Source: Microcella putealis
GTDB taxonomy: Bacteria; Actinomycetota; Actinomycetes; Actinomycetales; Microbacteriaceae
Direction of reading: 5' to 3'
Assembly (NCBI RefSeq): GCF_004216575.1
Contig: NZ_SGWW01000005.1
Location: 62,001-126,000 of the forward strand
DNA: 64,000 nucleotides
Shown here: positions 26,805 to 35,966 of the stretch, piece by piece
How positions within the stretch are numbered: the stretch's first letter is position 1
Layout of the letters: the number at the start of each line of letters is the position of its first letter
Position numbers and translations under genes: made by a program
Notes under the pieces: generated by a model
Database searches by the model: none
The model's input: only the letters and a program-made list of their open reading frames with translations
Told to the model about the DNA's origin: nothing

Positions 26805-28220
26805 CTACTGGGAGCGATTGTTGAGGCGCGCGAGCAGGACGGCCTCGGTGAGAATCGCGCGGCGCAGCACGCCGAGGTGGAGCGACTCGTTGGGACTGTG
26901 GGCGCGCGTGTCAGGGTCTTCGACGCCCGTCACGAGCACGTGCGCGTCGGGGAAGGCCTCCGCGAGGTCGGCGATGAACGGGATCGACCCGCCCACGCCC
27001 GTCAGCTGGGGTTCGGCGCCCCAGGCATCGCGCATGGCCTGTCGCGCCTCGTCGGCGCCCCAGCCGCTCGTGTCGACGAGGAACGGGTTGCCGAGGTCGA
27101 CGTGGCCGAACTCCAGGTGGGCTCCGAACGGTGCGTGCGCCTCGAGGTGGGCGCGGAGGGCCTCAAAGGCCTCGGCGGCGCTCTGACCCGGGGCAACGCG
27201 CGCGCTGATCTTCACCGAGACACTCGGCAGCAGGGTGTTCGACGCGTTCTGCACGCTCGGCGCGTCGATGCCCGTCACCGTGATCGCCGGCTGTGCCCAG
27301 AGGCGACTGAGGATGCGCCCCCGGCCGATCGGCGTGACCCCCGGGAGGAGGCCCGCCTCGTGGCGGAACCGCTCCTCGTCGTCGTCCGGGACCTCCTGCT
27401 CGTGGGCGCGCATGCCCTCGACCGCGACCGAGCCATCGTCGTTGTGGAGGCTCGCGAGAAGCCGCACGGCGGCCATCATGGCGTCCGGCGCCGCTCCCCC
27501 GAGCATCCCGGAGTGCGATGCGTGCGCGAGTGTGGAGATCGTCAGCGTGAAGGCGGCGTTGCCGCGCAGTCCGACCGTCAGCGACGGCGTGTCGATCGTC
27601 CAGTTGTCGCTGTCGGCCACGACGATCACGTCGGCAGCGAGGGTGTCGCGGTGCGCGTCGAGCAGGGCGCGGAAGGAGCGCGAGCCGAACTCCTCCTCCC
27701 CCTCGATGAAGACCACGATGCCGACGTCGGGGTCGCCGACCGTCTCGACGAGCGTGCGAATGGCCGCAACGTGCGCGATCACGCCCGCCTTGTCGTCGGC
27801 GGCGCCCCGGCCGTAGAGGCGGTCGCCGCGCACGGTCGGCTCGAAGGCCGGCGAGTCCCACAGTGTCTCGTCACCGGGCGGCTGCACGTCGTGGTGGGCG
27901 TAGAGCAGCACCGTCGGGCGGCCCGCGCGGGGCTCACGGCGGGCGAGGACGGCCGGCTGGCCGAGCGTGTCGGACCCCGCGGCGACCGGTGCCTGCACAA
28001 TGTCGACGCGGTCGAAGACCTTGAGCCCGCGCAGCAGCTCGGCGGTCGCCTCGGCGGACGCTCGCACGTGCGCTGGGTCGAACCCATCCCACGACACCGA
28101 GGGGATGCGCACGAGCTGCGACAACTCGGCGATCGTCTGCGGCATGCGATCGCGCACGCTATCGGTGAGGGAAGCGAGGAGCTCGGGGGCGGTCGGGGCG
28201 GGCCGGGCGTCTGAGGTCAT
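26805..28220 (-). CDS. M20 family dipeptidase/metallopeptidase
   Basis: A 471-residue cytosolic M20 di-zinc peptidase of the dipeptidase/carnosinase-like group. Metal and catalytic motifs are in order: LLYAHHDVQPPG near residue 105 (first His and Asp), LYGRGAADDKAG near 136 (bridging Asp), EGEEEFGS near 172 (catalytic Glu and metal Glu), and ADSDNW near 202. The late HSPNESLHLG supplies the last His. The dimerisation lid lies between residues about 218 and 365. ATG 28220 is preceded at 6 nt by TAGGGT. It is divergent from DUF3043 with overlapping -10 elements. The substrate is probably short peptides. Confidence 0.92.
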   Translation of the reverse strand: MTSDARPAPTAPELLASLTDSVRDRMPQTIAELSQLVRIPSVSWDGFDPAHVRASAEATAELLRGLKVFDRVDIVQAPVAAGSDTLGQPAVLARREPRAGRPTVLLYAHHDVQPPGDETLWDSPAFEPTVRGDRLYGRGAADDKAGVIAHVAAIRTLVETVGDPDVGIVVFIEGEEEFGSRSFRALLDAHRDTLAADVIVVADSDNWTIDTPSLTVGLRGNAAFTLTISTLAHASHSGMLGGAAPDAMMAAVRLLASLHNDDGSVAVEGMRAHEQEVPDDDEERFRHEAGLLPGVTPIGRGRILSRLWAQPAITVTGIDAPSVQNASNTLLPSVSVKISARVAPGQSAAEAFEALRAHLEAHAPFGAHLEFGHVDLGNPFLVDTSGWGADEARQAMRDAWGAEPQLTGVGGSIPFIADLAEAFPDAHVLVTGVEDPDTRAHSPNESLHLGVLRRAILTEAVLLARLNNRSQ

Positions 28221-28225
28221 GCGGG

Positions 28226-28232
28226 TACCCTA
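28226..28232. promoter_or_regulatory. Overlapping divergent -10 elements
   Basis: Within GGGTACCCTA, TACCCT reads as a -10 for the plus-strand DUF3043 gene. TAGGGT on the minus strand sits 6 nt before the dipeptidase ATG at 28220. The two elements share five bases, so the divergent transcripts should compete for the same polymerase site. Confidence 0.5.
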
Positions 28233-28265
28233 ATGGGCAAGACCCAACCGGAAGGACGAGCCGCC

Positions 28266-28868
28266 GTGGCCCGCAGGAACGACCCGAGCACTCCCCTCAG
28301 CGCCGCCGAGCAGGCGACCGCCGACGCCGAAACGGCCGCCCTCGCCGCCTCGACGGGGAAGGGCCGCCCCACGCCGACGCGCAAGGAGCGCGAGGCCGCG
28401 CGCAAGCGCCCGCTCGTGCCCAACGATCGCAAGCGCGCACGGGAGGAGAACCGCCAGCGCATGGCCGAGGCGCGCGAGCGCGCCCGCGAGGGCCTCGCCC
28501 GAGGCGACGAGCGCTACCTGCCGCAGCGCGACCGCGGCCCGCAGCGCCGCTACGTGCGCGACTACGTCGACGCGCGAACGAGTTTCGGCGAATTCATGAT
28601 TCCGGTGATGTTCCTCGTGATCATCGCCACCTTCCTGCCGAGCCTTGACGCGCAGTTCATCGCGATTATCGCCCTGTGGGCGTTCTTCCTCATCGCCGTG
28701 GCCGACAGCATCCTGCTCGCGAATCTCGTCAAGCGCCGGTTGAAGAAGAAGTTTGGCGACGATCGCGTCGAGAAGGGCGTGGGCTGGTACGCCGGAATGC
28801 GTGCCCTGCAGCTGCGCGTGCTGCGCCTGCCGAAGCCGCAGGTCAAGCGCGGCGAGTACCCCGTCTAG
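28266..28868 (+). CDS. DUF3043 membrane protein
   Basis: A 200-residue protein of the actinobacterial DUF3043 family, function unknown. The N-terminal half is charged and basic (TPTRKEREAARKRPLVP near residue 33, then Arg/Glu-rich). Two transmembrane helices follow (about residues 104-124 and 128-148). It ends with a short basic tail. I preferred GTG 28266 (MARRNDPST), which has GGAAGGA upstream. The ATG at 28233 would sit directly on the -10 element. It is convergent with pyrD 21 bp away. The dipeptidase/DUF3043/pyrD/nrdR arrangement is common in Microbacteriaceae. Confidence 0.82.
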   Translation: MARRNDPSTPLSAAEQATADAETAALAASTGKGRPTPTRKEREAARKRPLVPNDRKRAREENRQRMAEARERAREGLARGDERYLPQRDRGPQRRYVRDYVDARTSFGEFMIPVMFLVIIATFLPSLDAQFIAIIALWAFFLIAVADSILLANLVKRRLKKKFGDDRVEKGVGWYAGMRALQLRVLRLPKPQVKRGEYPV

Positions 28869-28889
28869 CCCGAGGACCGCTCGACGAGA

Positions 28890-29927
28890 CTAGGCACGGG
28901 ATGCGCGGGCGAGGCCCCGCAGGATCTCTCGCGCCCACAGCGGCCCGCGGTACAGGAACCCCGTGTAGCCCTGGATGAGGGTGGCGCCCGCCGCGAGCCG
29001 CTCGCGCGCGTCGTCAGCTGACTCGATGCCCCCGACGGCGATGACGCAGAAGTCGGCGGGCACGACGCGGCGAATGATGCGGAGCACATCGAGGGCGCGG
29101 GCGCGCACGGGCGCCCCGCTCAGGCCCCCCGCACCGGCCGCCTCAACGCGAGCGGCGTCGGTGACGAGCCCTGCACGGCCGATGGTGGTGTTCGTGGCGA
29201 TGATGCCGGCAAGCCCCTTCGCGACGGCTAGCCGCGCGACCGCCTCGACGGCCTCATCGTCGAGGTCGGGGGCGATCTTAACGAGCACCGGAAGGCCACC
29301 AGCCTCGTCGAGGACCGCGTCGAGGAGCGGCCCCAGGAGGGTGTCGTCTTGCAAGCCGCGGAGGCCGGGCGTGTTCGGCGACGACACGTTCACGGCGAGG
29401 TAGTCGGCGACGGGGGCCATGAGGCGAGCGCTCTGCCGATAGTCGTCGATGGCGTCGGCGACGTCGACAACGCGCGACTTGCCGATGTTCGCGCCGATGA
29501 TCGGCCCGGCAACGCGTGCACGAGCCCGACGGACGTTGTCGGCGGCGGCCTGCGCCCCGCGATTGTTGAAGCCCATGCGATTGATCACGGCCCGATCCGC
29601 AACGAGCCGGAAGAGCCGCGGGCGGGGGTTGCCCTCCTGCGGGATGGCCGTCACCGTGCCCACCTCGATGTGCCCGAAGCCGAGTGCCCAGAGCCCGCGA
29701 ATCATGTCGGCGTTCTTGTCGAAGCCCGCGGCCATCCCCCACGGCGACTCAAACGTCAGGCCGAGGGCGTGCACCGACAGCGACGGGTCGGGGCGACACA
29801 CGCGGCGTACCACAGCGGTGAGGCCGAGGCGCGGAATCGCGCGGATGACGGACGCGGCGAGGTGGTGCGCACGCTCGGGATCGATGCGGGTCAGCACCGT
29901 GCGAAAAACGAGGTCGTAGAGCCCCAT
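28890..29927 (-). CDS. pyrD: Dihydroorotate dehydrogenase, quinone-dependent (class 2)
   Basis: A 345-residue FMN enzyme oxidising dihydroorotate to orotate in pyrimidine synthesis, with electrons passed to quinone at the membrane. The N-terminal LYDLVFRTVL helix pair fits the class 2 membrane-associated extension. GFDKNAD (about 67) and NRMGFNNRG (about 116) bind FMN and substrate. The catalytic class 2 Ser is in NVSSPNTPGLRGLQ near 179. VKIAPDL and the C-terminal GGIESADDA follow. ATG 29927 overlaps the nrdR stop (TGATG), so it is translationally coupled; GTG 29930 is an alternative. Confidence 0.94.
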   Translation of the reverse strand: MGLYDLVFRTVLTRIDPERAHHLAASVIRAIPRLGLTAVVRRVCRPDPSLSVHALGLTFESPWGMAAGFDKNADMIRGLWALGFGHIEVGTVTAIPQEGNPRPRLFRLVADRAVINRMGFNNRGAQAAADNVRRARARVAGPIIGANIGKSRVVDVADAIDDYRQSARLMAPVADYLAVNVSSPNTPGLRGLQDDTLLGPLLDAVLDEAGGLPVLVKIAPDLDDEAVEAVARLAVAKGLAGIIATNTTIGRAGLVTDAARVEAAGAGGLSGAPVRARALDVLRIIRRVVPADFCVIAVGGIESADDARERLAAGATLIQGYTGFLYRGPLWAREILRGLARASRA

Positions 29928-30397
29928 CACTCGGCGCTCGAGGCGCGTTCGGCGTCTTCCGCTCGCAGTTGCGTGATGGCGGCTTCGAAGTCGTCGAGAT
30001 TCTCAAAGGCCTGGTAGACGCTCGCAAAGCGGAGGTAGGCGACTTCATCGAGCTGCCGCAGCTCGGGCAGGATTGCGAGACCAATGTCGTTCGCCTCGAG
30101 CTGCGATGCCCCGGTGGCGCGCAGATTCTCTTCCACCCGCTGGGCGAGCTGAGCGAGGTCGCCGTCGGTCACCGGTCGCCCCTGGCAGGCTTTGCGCACG
30201 CCGGCCACGATCTTGTCGCGGGAGAAAGGCTCGGCCACGCCCGAGCGCTTGACCACGGAGAGCGATGCGGTCTCGGTCGTCGAGAAGCGTCTGCCACACT
30301 CGGGGCACTGGCGCCGGCGCCGAATAGCGAGGCCGTCGTCGCTCGTGCGGGAGTCGACGACGCGGCTGTCTGTGTGCCGGCAAAAGGGGCAGTGCAT
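29927..30397 (-). CDS. nrdR: Transcriptional repressor NrdR
   Basis: A 156-residue regulator of ribonucleotide reductase genes. An N-terminal zinc ribbon uses CPFC (residues 3-6) and CPEC (about 31-34). It is followed by an ATP-cone domain ([25 protein letters not shown], about 47-71), which binds nucleotide and controls DNA binding. No class Ia/II nrd gene lies in the window, so its targets are elsewhere. ATG 30397 is preceded at 8 nt by TAGGCT, so it can be transcribed from its own promoter inside the hisD end. pyrD is coupled downstream by TGATG. Confidence 0.95.
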   Translation of the reverse strand: MHCPFCRHTDSRVVDSRTSDDGLAIRRRRQCPECGRRFSTTETASLSVVKRSGVAEPFSRDKIVAGVRKACQGRPVTDGDLAQLAQRVEENLRATGASQLEANDIGLAILPELRQLDEVAYLRFASVYQAFENLDDFEAAITQLRAEDAERASSAE

Positions 30398-30405
30398 GGT
30401 GCTTC

Positions 30406-30411
30406 AGCCTA
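30406..30411 (-). promoter_or_regulatory. -10 of nrdR
   Basis: TAGGCT on the minus strand, 8 nt before the nrdR ATG, overlaps the last codons of hisD. It fits a leaderless start and would uncouple nrdR-pyrD from hisD. Confidence 0.5.
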
Positions 30412-31734
30412 GTCGAGCGGGTGCTCTCCCTCGGTGAAGCGCGCAGTGATCGCCGCGCCGTGCGCGGGCAGGGCCTCGGCGTCACTGAGCGCCACGACGT
30501 GGTGAGCGATGCTCTGCAGCGCGGCGCGGTCGTACTCGACGATCTGCTGCGCCCGCAAGAAGGTATAGGCGCCGAGCCCCGCGCTGAACCGCGCCTGGCC
30601 GCCGGTCGGAAGAACGTGGTTTGACCCCGCGGCATAGTCGCCGAGGCTCACCGGCGTGTGGTCACCGAGGAAGATCGCGCCGGCGTGACTCAACTGCGGC
30701 AGCAGCGCGTGCGGGTCTGCCGTCTGCACTTCGAGGTGTTCGGGGCCATACGCGTCACTGAAGCGGCAGGCCGTCTGGAGATCGTCGACGAGGACAATCG
30801 CCGACTGCGCCCCCTCGAGGGCCGTCCTTACCCGATCCGCGTGCGGAGTGCCCGCGACCGCCGCGGGCAGCCGCGCGGCGACGGCCTCGGCGAGTGAGGC
30901 GCTCGGGGTCACGAGGACGGCTCCGGCGAGCTCGTCGTGCTCGGCCTGGCTGATCAGGTCGGCGACTACGAGATCAGGCGACGCGGTCTCATCAGCAATG
31001 ACCAGAATCTCGGTGGGGCCCGCCTCGGAATCGATGCCGACGACACCCGTGACCGCGCGCTTGGCCGTGGCGACGAACAGGTTGCCCGGGCCGGTAATGA
31101 CCTGGACGGGCTCGAGGCCAATCCCTGGCACGCCGTAGGCAAGGGCGCCAATCGCCCCGGCCCCGCCCATTGCGTACACCTCATCGATGCCCAGCAGCGA
31201 GGCCGCGCCCAGAATCGTCGGGTGCACCGAACCGCCAAAGGCCTCCTGCGCAGGCGAGGCAAGGGCGATGGATGCGACACCCGCTCCCTGCGCGGCGAGC
31301 GCGTTCATCACGACGCTCGACGGATACACGGCCTTACCGCCGGGGACGTAGAGACCGACCCGGTCGACCGGACGCCAGCGCTGGATGATCGTGGCGCCGG
31401 GCGCGATCTCGGTGCGCACCTCGGGCGGCACCTGGGCGGCGGTCCCCCGCCGCACCCGCGCAATGGCCTCAACCAGCGCCTCCCGCACGCGCGGGTCGAG
31501 CGAGCGCTCCGCGGCGGCAATCTCGTCGGCGGGCACCCGAATGGACGCGGGGCGCGCTCGATCGAAGCGTTCCGCCTGCTCGAACAGTGCATCCTCACCG
31601 CGTGCGCGCACGTCGGCGATGATCTCGGCAACGGCCGCCTGGGCGGAGCCGATGTCGGACGGGGAGCGCGGAACGAGAGCCAACAGCTCGGCGTTCGTGA
31701 GCGTGCGGCCGCGCAGGTCGATCGTCTGAATCAT
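30409..31734 (-). CDS. hisD: Histidinol dehydrogenase
   Basis: A 441-residue zinc- and NAD-dependent enzyme that converts L-histidinol to L-histidine in two oxidation steps. VGLYVPGGKAVYPSSV (about residue 125), GPGNLFVATAKR (about 222) and SQAEHDEL (about 264) match the family. The zinc and catalytic residues lie in the DHTPVSLGDYAAGSNHVLPTGG region near 361, including the conserved His and Gln/Asn. Length fits the family. ATG 31734 has TAGCAT 9 nt upstream. No other his gene is in the window, so it is separated from a his operon. nrdR begins 12 bp after its stop. Confidence 0.95.
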   Translation of the reverse strand: MIQTIDLRGRTLTNAELLALVPRSPSDIGSAQAAVAEIIADVRARGEDALFEQAERFDRARPASIRVPADEIAAAERSLDPRVREALVEAIARVRRGTAAQVPPEVRTEIAPGATIIQRWRPVDRVGLYVPGGKAVYPSSVVMNALAAQGAGVASIALASPAQEAFGGSVHPTILGAASLLGIDEVYAMGGAGAIGALAYGVPGIGLEPVQVITGPGNLFVATAKRAVTGVVGIDSEAGPTEILVIADETASPDLVVADLISQAEHDELAGAVLVTPSASLAEAVAARLPAAVAGTPHADRVRTALEGAQSAIVLVDDLQTACRFSDAYGPEHLEVQTADPHALLPQLSHAGAIFLGDHTPVSLGDYAAGSNHVLPTGGQARFSAGLGAYTFLRAQQIVEYDRAALQSIAHHVVALSDAEALPAHGAAITARFTEGEHPLD

Positions 31735-31800
31735 GGCCCCTGCATGCTACCCGCGCCCCGCTTCGGGAATACCCGGGCGTGGGTGCGGTTGACTCCTCAC

Positions 31801-32310
31801 GTGACTACTCCCCAGGCTCCTGACGCTTCCGGCTTCGACGCGTTCGCGCAGGCCTTCCGGCGCCACGCGGCCGGCGTGGCCATCGTCACTGCGCTCACCC
31901 CGGAGGGGCGGCCCGTCGGCTTCACCGCCACCTCGCTCGCCTCGCTCGCCGCCACTCCCCCGCTCGCGACGTTCAACATGGCGCGCACGGCCAGCAGCTG
32001 GCCCGCGATTGAGAACACCGAGTACGTCGCGATTCACATCCTCGGAGAGCGCGCTCTTGGCGTGGCGCAGATCATGTCGGGCGATAACGCCAGGCGCTTC
32101 GACGGCGACCACTGGGAGGCGGGGCCCTTCGGGCTTCCGATCATCACCGACGCGACCGCGTGGCTGGTGGGGCGCATCGTCGCCCGCACCCCCGTCGCCG
32201 ACAACGCGATGATCGCGGTGCAGATCGTAGAGGGGGCACTCGGCGAACCGGACCAGCCGTTGACCTACCACGAGCGGGCGTACCGGGCGCTCGGCGCAGC
32301 GCTGCGCTAA
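31801..32310 (+). CDS. Flavin reductase family protein (FMN-binding)
   Basis: A 169-residue split-barrel flavin reductase-like protein. Related enzymes reduce free FMN or FAD with NAD(P)H to supply two-component monooxygenases. The family pattern is visible: AFAQAFRRHAAGVAIVTA near residue 12, VGFTATSLASLAATPPLATFNM near 38, and a HILGERALGVAQIMSG stretch near 77. No monooxygenase partner is nearby. GTG 31801 gives the usual short N-terminus, but it has no clear ribosome-binding site. An in-frame ATG at 31744 would overlap the hisD promoter and is less likely. It is divergent from hisD and convergent with dnaE. Confidence 0.82.
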   Translation: MTTPQAPDASGFDAFAQAFRRHAAGVAIVTALTPEGRPVGFTATSLASLAATPPLATFNMARTASSWPAIENTEYVAIHILGERALGVAQIMSGDNARRFDGDHWEAGPFGLPIITDATAWLVGRIVARTPVADNAMIAVQIVEGALGEPDQPLTYHERAYRALGAALR

Positions 32311-32368
32311 CGACGCGCAGCGCGCGTTCTCGCCCCGCGCATCCTGAGCGGCCGTCGTCGCCCCGCCG

Positions 32369-35300
32369 TTAGGCGAGGGCGCGCGGCCCGAGCAGGCTCT
32401 TCACCTCGCCGAAGAACCCCGCGGTCGTGTCGATGCGGTGGGGCAACTCGAAGATGCGGGCGGTGTCGTCGCGCACCAGGCGCAGGCGCACCTCGGTGTC
32501 GCCGCGGTGGCGGTTCAAGACGGCGTCAAGCTCGGCAACCACGTCGACGGTGGCGCGTTGTTCGCGCACGGACAGCACGATGGGCCCGGAGTCGGTGCTG
32601 ACCCCGAAATCGGGCGTCGACAGGGTCATCGCCTGCAGGGTGATGCCGTCGTCGCGGTGGTTGACACGCCCACGGACCACCACGATGGTGTCGGCGACGA
32701 GCCCCTGCGCAAACTCTTGATACGTCTTGCCGAGGAACATCACCGTCAGCTCGCCGCCGAAGTCTTCGAGCGTGATCATGCCGTAGGGGTTACCCGACTG
32801 GCGGGCCACACGGTGCTGCACGCTCGTGATGAGGCCGGCGACCGTCACCTGCTCGCCGTCACCCGGAGGGTTGTCGTTGAGCTCGGCGATGCCGACGCCG
32901 GCGTGCTTCGCGAGTGCGACCTCGAGGCCCGCCAGCGGGTGGTCGGAGACGTAGAGCCCGAGCATCTCGCGCTCGAACGCCAGCTTGTCTTTCTTCGGCC
33001 ACTCGGGTCGTTCGGGGACGGATGCGGGGGTCGCCTCGCCCTCGTCAAACAGGCTGTCAAAATCGAAGCCGATGTCGCCCTTGTCTTCGGCGCGCTTCTC
33101 TTTCACTGCGGCCTCGACGGCGCCCTCGTGGATCTCCATGAGTGCGCGGCGGGTGTCTCCGAGCGAGTCGAAGGCGCCCGCCTTGATGAGCGACTCAATG
33201 GCGCGCTTGTTGGCGACGGGGGTCGGCACCTTCTTCAAGAAGTCGTGAAAGCCGGTGAAGCGACCCTTCTCATCGCGGGCCTGACGGATGCCCTCGACAA
33301 CGTTGTGGCCGACGTTGCGGACCGCGCCGAGACCGAAGCGGATGTCGTCGCCCACGGCCGCGAAGTACTCGATCGACTCGTTGACGTCGGGCGGAAGGAC
33401 GGTGATGCCCATGCGGCGGCACTCGTTCAGGTATACCGCCATCTTGTCTTTCGAGTCGCCGACGCTCGTGAGCAGCGCCGCCATGTACTCGGCGGGGTAA
33501 TGGGCCTTCAGGTAGGCGGTCCAGTACGAGACGACGCCGTACGCGGCCGAGTGGGCCTTATTGAAGGCGTAGTCGGAGAAGGGCAAGAGGATGTCCCACA
33601 GCGTCTTCGTCGCCGCCGCGGAATAGCCGTTCGCCGCCATGCCCGCCTGGAAGCCCTCGTACTGCTTGTCGAGCTCGGACTTCTTCTTCTTGCCCATCGC
33701 GCGACGCAGCAGATCGGCTTGAGCGAGCGTGTAGCCCGCGAGCTTCTGGGCGATCGCCATGACCTGCTCTTGGTAGACGATGAGGCCGTAGGTGGTGCCG
33801 AGCACCTCCTCGAGCGGCTCGGCCAGCTCGGGGTGAATGGGCGTGATCGGTTGGCGGCCGTTCTTGCGCAGGGCGTAGTTCGTGTGGCTGTCGGCGCCCA
33901 TCGGGCCGGGGCGGTAGAGCGCGAGAACGGCCGAAATGTCTTCGAAGTTGTCGGGCCGCATCATGCGCAGGAGCGAGCGCATAGGCCCGCCGTCGAGCTG
34001 GAAGACGCCGAGCGTGTCACCCCGGGCGAGGAGCTCGTACGCGGCGGGGTCGTCGAGGGTGAGGTCTTCGAGAATCAGCTCGGTGCCGCGGTTCGCGCGA
34101 ATATTGTCGAGCGCGTCATCGATGATCGTGAGGTTGCGAAGCCCCAGGAAGTCCATCTTGATGAGGCCGAGCGACTCGCACGCCGGATAGTCGAACTGCG
34201 TGACGATCTGGCCGTCCTGCTCGCGCTTCATGATCGGGATGATGTCGATCAGCGGCTCACTCGACATGATGACGCCCGCCGCGTGCACACCCCACTGCCG
34301 CTTCAGATTCTCGAGGCCGAGCGCCGTGTCGAAGACGCGCCGCGCATCCGGATCGGTATCAATCACCGCGCGGAAGTCGTTCGCTTCCTTGTACCGGGGG
34401 TGGTCCTTGTCGAACATGCCCGAAAGAGGCATGTCTTTGCCCATGACGGCCGGCGGCATCGCCTTCGTCAACTTCTCACCCATGCCGAAGGGGAAGCCGA
34501 GCACGCGCGAGGAGTCTTTCAACGCCTGCTTCGCCTTGATCGTGCCGTAGGTGACGATCTGCGCCACCCGCTCGTCGCCGTACTTCTCGGTGACGTAGCG
34601 AATCACCTCGCCGCGGCGACGGTCGTCAAAGTCGACGTCGAAGTCGGGCATCGAGACACGGTCGGGGTTCAGGAAGCGCTCGAAGATCAGGCCGTGTTCG
34701 AGCGGGTCGAGATCGGTGATGCGCATGGCGTACGCGGCCATCGAACCGGCACCCGAGCCGCGGCCGGGGCCCACCCGAATGCCGTTGTCTTTCGACCAGT
34801 TGATGAAGTCGGCAACGACGAGGAAGTAGCCCGAGAAGCCCATCTGGGTGATGACGCCGATCTCGTACTCGGCCTGCGCCTTCACCCGGTCGCTGATGCC
34901 GTTCGGGTAGCGCCGCTCAAGGCCCGTCCAGACCTCTTTCGTGAACCAGCTGTTCTCGGTCTCGCCCTCGGGAACCGGGAAGCGCGGCATGTAGTTCGCG
35001 CTCGTGTCGAATCGCGTGTCGACGCGCTCGGCGATCAGCAGCGTGTTGTCGCAGGCTTCGGGGTGGTCGCGGAACAGCTCGCGCATTTCGCGGGCGGTCT
35101 TCAAGTAGAACTCGTCGGCGTCGAACTTGAAGCGGTTCGGGTCATCGAGGGTCGAGCCCGACTGCACGCAGAGCAGAGCCGCGTGCGAGCTCGCGTCGCC
35201 GGGGTGGGTGTAGTGCAGGTCGTTCGTCGCGACGAGCGGCAGCCCCAGGTCTTTCGCGAGGCGAATCAGGTCGCTCATGATGCGGCGCTCGATGCCGAGA

Positions 35301-35878
35301 CCGTGGTCCATAATCTCGGCGAAGTAGTTCTCTTTACCGAAAATGTCGCGGAATTCGGCGGCCGCCTCACGGGCCTTGTCGTACTGGCCGAGCCGCAGGC
35401 GCGTCTGCACCTCACCGCTCGGGCAGCCGGTCGTCGCGATCACGCCCTCGCTGTACTGCGTCAGCAGCTCGCGGTCCATGCGGGGCTTGAAGTAGTAGCC
35501 CTCAAGCGAGGCGAGCGACGACATGCGGAACAGGTTGTGCAGGCCGGTGGTGTTCTGGGCGAGCATCGTGATGTGCGTGTAGGCGCCCGCGCCCGAGACG
35601 TCGTCTTCGCCGCCGTTACCCCACTTCACGCGCGTCTTGTCGCTGCGGTGGGTGCCCGGTGTCAGGTAAGCCTCGGTGCCGATGATGGGCGTGATGCCGG
35701 CCTCGGTCGCTGTGCGCCAGAAGTCGAAGGCGCCGAACATGTTGCCGTGGTCGGTGACGGCGATGGCGGGCATGCCCTGGGCAACGGCCTCGTCAATGAG
35801 CGGCTTGACGCGCGCCGCCCCGTCGAGCATGGAGTACTCGCTGTGCACGTGCAGGTGGACGAACGAGTCAGCGCTCAC
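32369..35878 (-). CDS. dnaE: DNA polymerase III alpha subunit, replicative
   Basis: An 1169-residue catalytic subunit of the replicative polymerase. The PHP domain begins at once with HLHVHSEYSMLDG (residues 8-20) and VTDHGNMFG, keeping the metal-binding His/Asp residues. The polymerase active site is in MPDFDVDFDDRRR near 418, plus a fingers region with KSHAAAY-like FNKAHSAAYG near 775. The C-terminal OB-fold contains VTVAGLITSVQHRV near 1000. The length matches actinobacterial DnaE1. GTG 35878 has a GGAGG site upstream and a TAGACT further back. rluD is 88 bp upstream in the same direction. Confidence 0.96.
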   Translation of the reverse strand: MSADSFVHLHVHSEYSMLDGAARVKPLIDEAVAQGMPAIAVTDHGNMFGAFDFWRTATEAGITPIIGTEAYLTPGTHRSDKTRVKWGNGGEDDVSGAGAYTHITMLAQNTTGLHNLFRMSSLASLEGYYFKPRMDRELLTQYSEGVIATTGCPSGEVQTRLRLGQYDKAREAAAEFRDIFGKENYFAEIMDHGLGIERRIMSDLIRLAKDLGLPLVATNDLHYTHPGDASSHAALLCVQSGSTLDDPNRFKFDADEFYLKTAREMRELFRDHPEACDNTLLIAERVDTRFDTSANYMPRFPVPEGETENSWFTKEVWTGLERRYPNGISDRVKAQAEYEIGVITQMGFSGYFLVVADFINWSKDNGIRVGPGRGSGAGSMAAYAMRITDLDPLEHGLIFERFLNPDRVSMPDFDVDFDDRRRGEVIRYVTEKYGDERVAQIVTYGTIKAKQALKDSSRVLGFPFGMGEKLTKAMPPAVMGKDMPLSGMFDKDHPRYKEANDFRAVIDTDPDARRVFDTALGLENLKRQWGVHAAGVIMSSEPLIDIIPIMKREQDGQIVTQFDYPACESLGLIKMDFLGLRNLTIIDDALDNIRANRGTELILEDLTLDDPAAYELLARGDTLGVFQLDGGPMRSLLRMMRPDNFEDISAVLALYRPGPMGADSHTNYALRKNGRQPITPIHPELAEPLEEVLGTTYGLIVYQEQVMAIAQKLAGYTLAQADLLRRAMGKKKKSELDKQYEGFQAGMAANGYSAAATKTLWDILLPFSDYAFNKAHSAAYGVVSYWTAYLKAHYPAEYMAALLTSVGDSKDKMAVYLNECRRMGITVLPPDVNESIEYFAAVGDDIRFGLGAVRNVGHNVVEGIRQARDEKGRFTGFHDFLKKVPTPVANKRAIESLIKAGAFDSLGDTRRALMEIHEGAVEAAVKEKRAEDKGDIGFDFDSLFDEGEATPASVPERPEWPKKDKLAFEREMLGLYVSDHPLAGLEVALAKHAGVGIAELNDNPPGDGEQVTVAGLITSVQHRVARQSGNPYGMITLEDFGGELTVMFLGKTYQEFAQGLVADTIVVVRGRVNHRDDGITLQAMTLSTPDFGVSTDSGPIVLSVREQRATVDVVAELDAVLNRHRGDTEVRLRLVRDDTARIFELPHRIDTTAGFFGEVKSLLGPRALA

Positions 35879-35966
35879 GGAACCTCCGTCGACGGGTGGG
35901 GAGCACCCAGTCTAGGTCGGCCGCGCGCCCCGCTCGGGCATGTCGCGGCGGGTGTCACAGGGGCTG

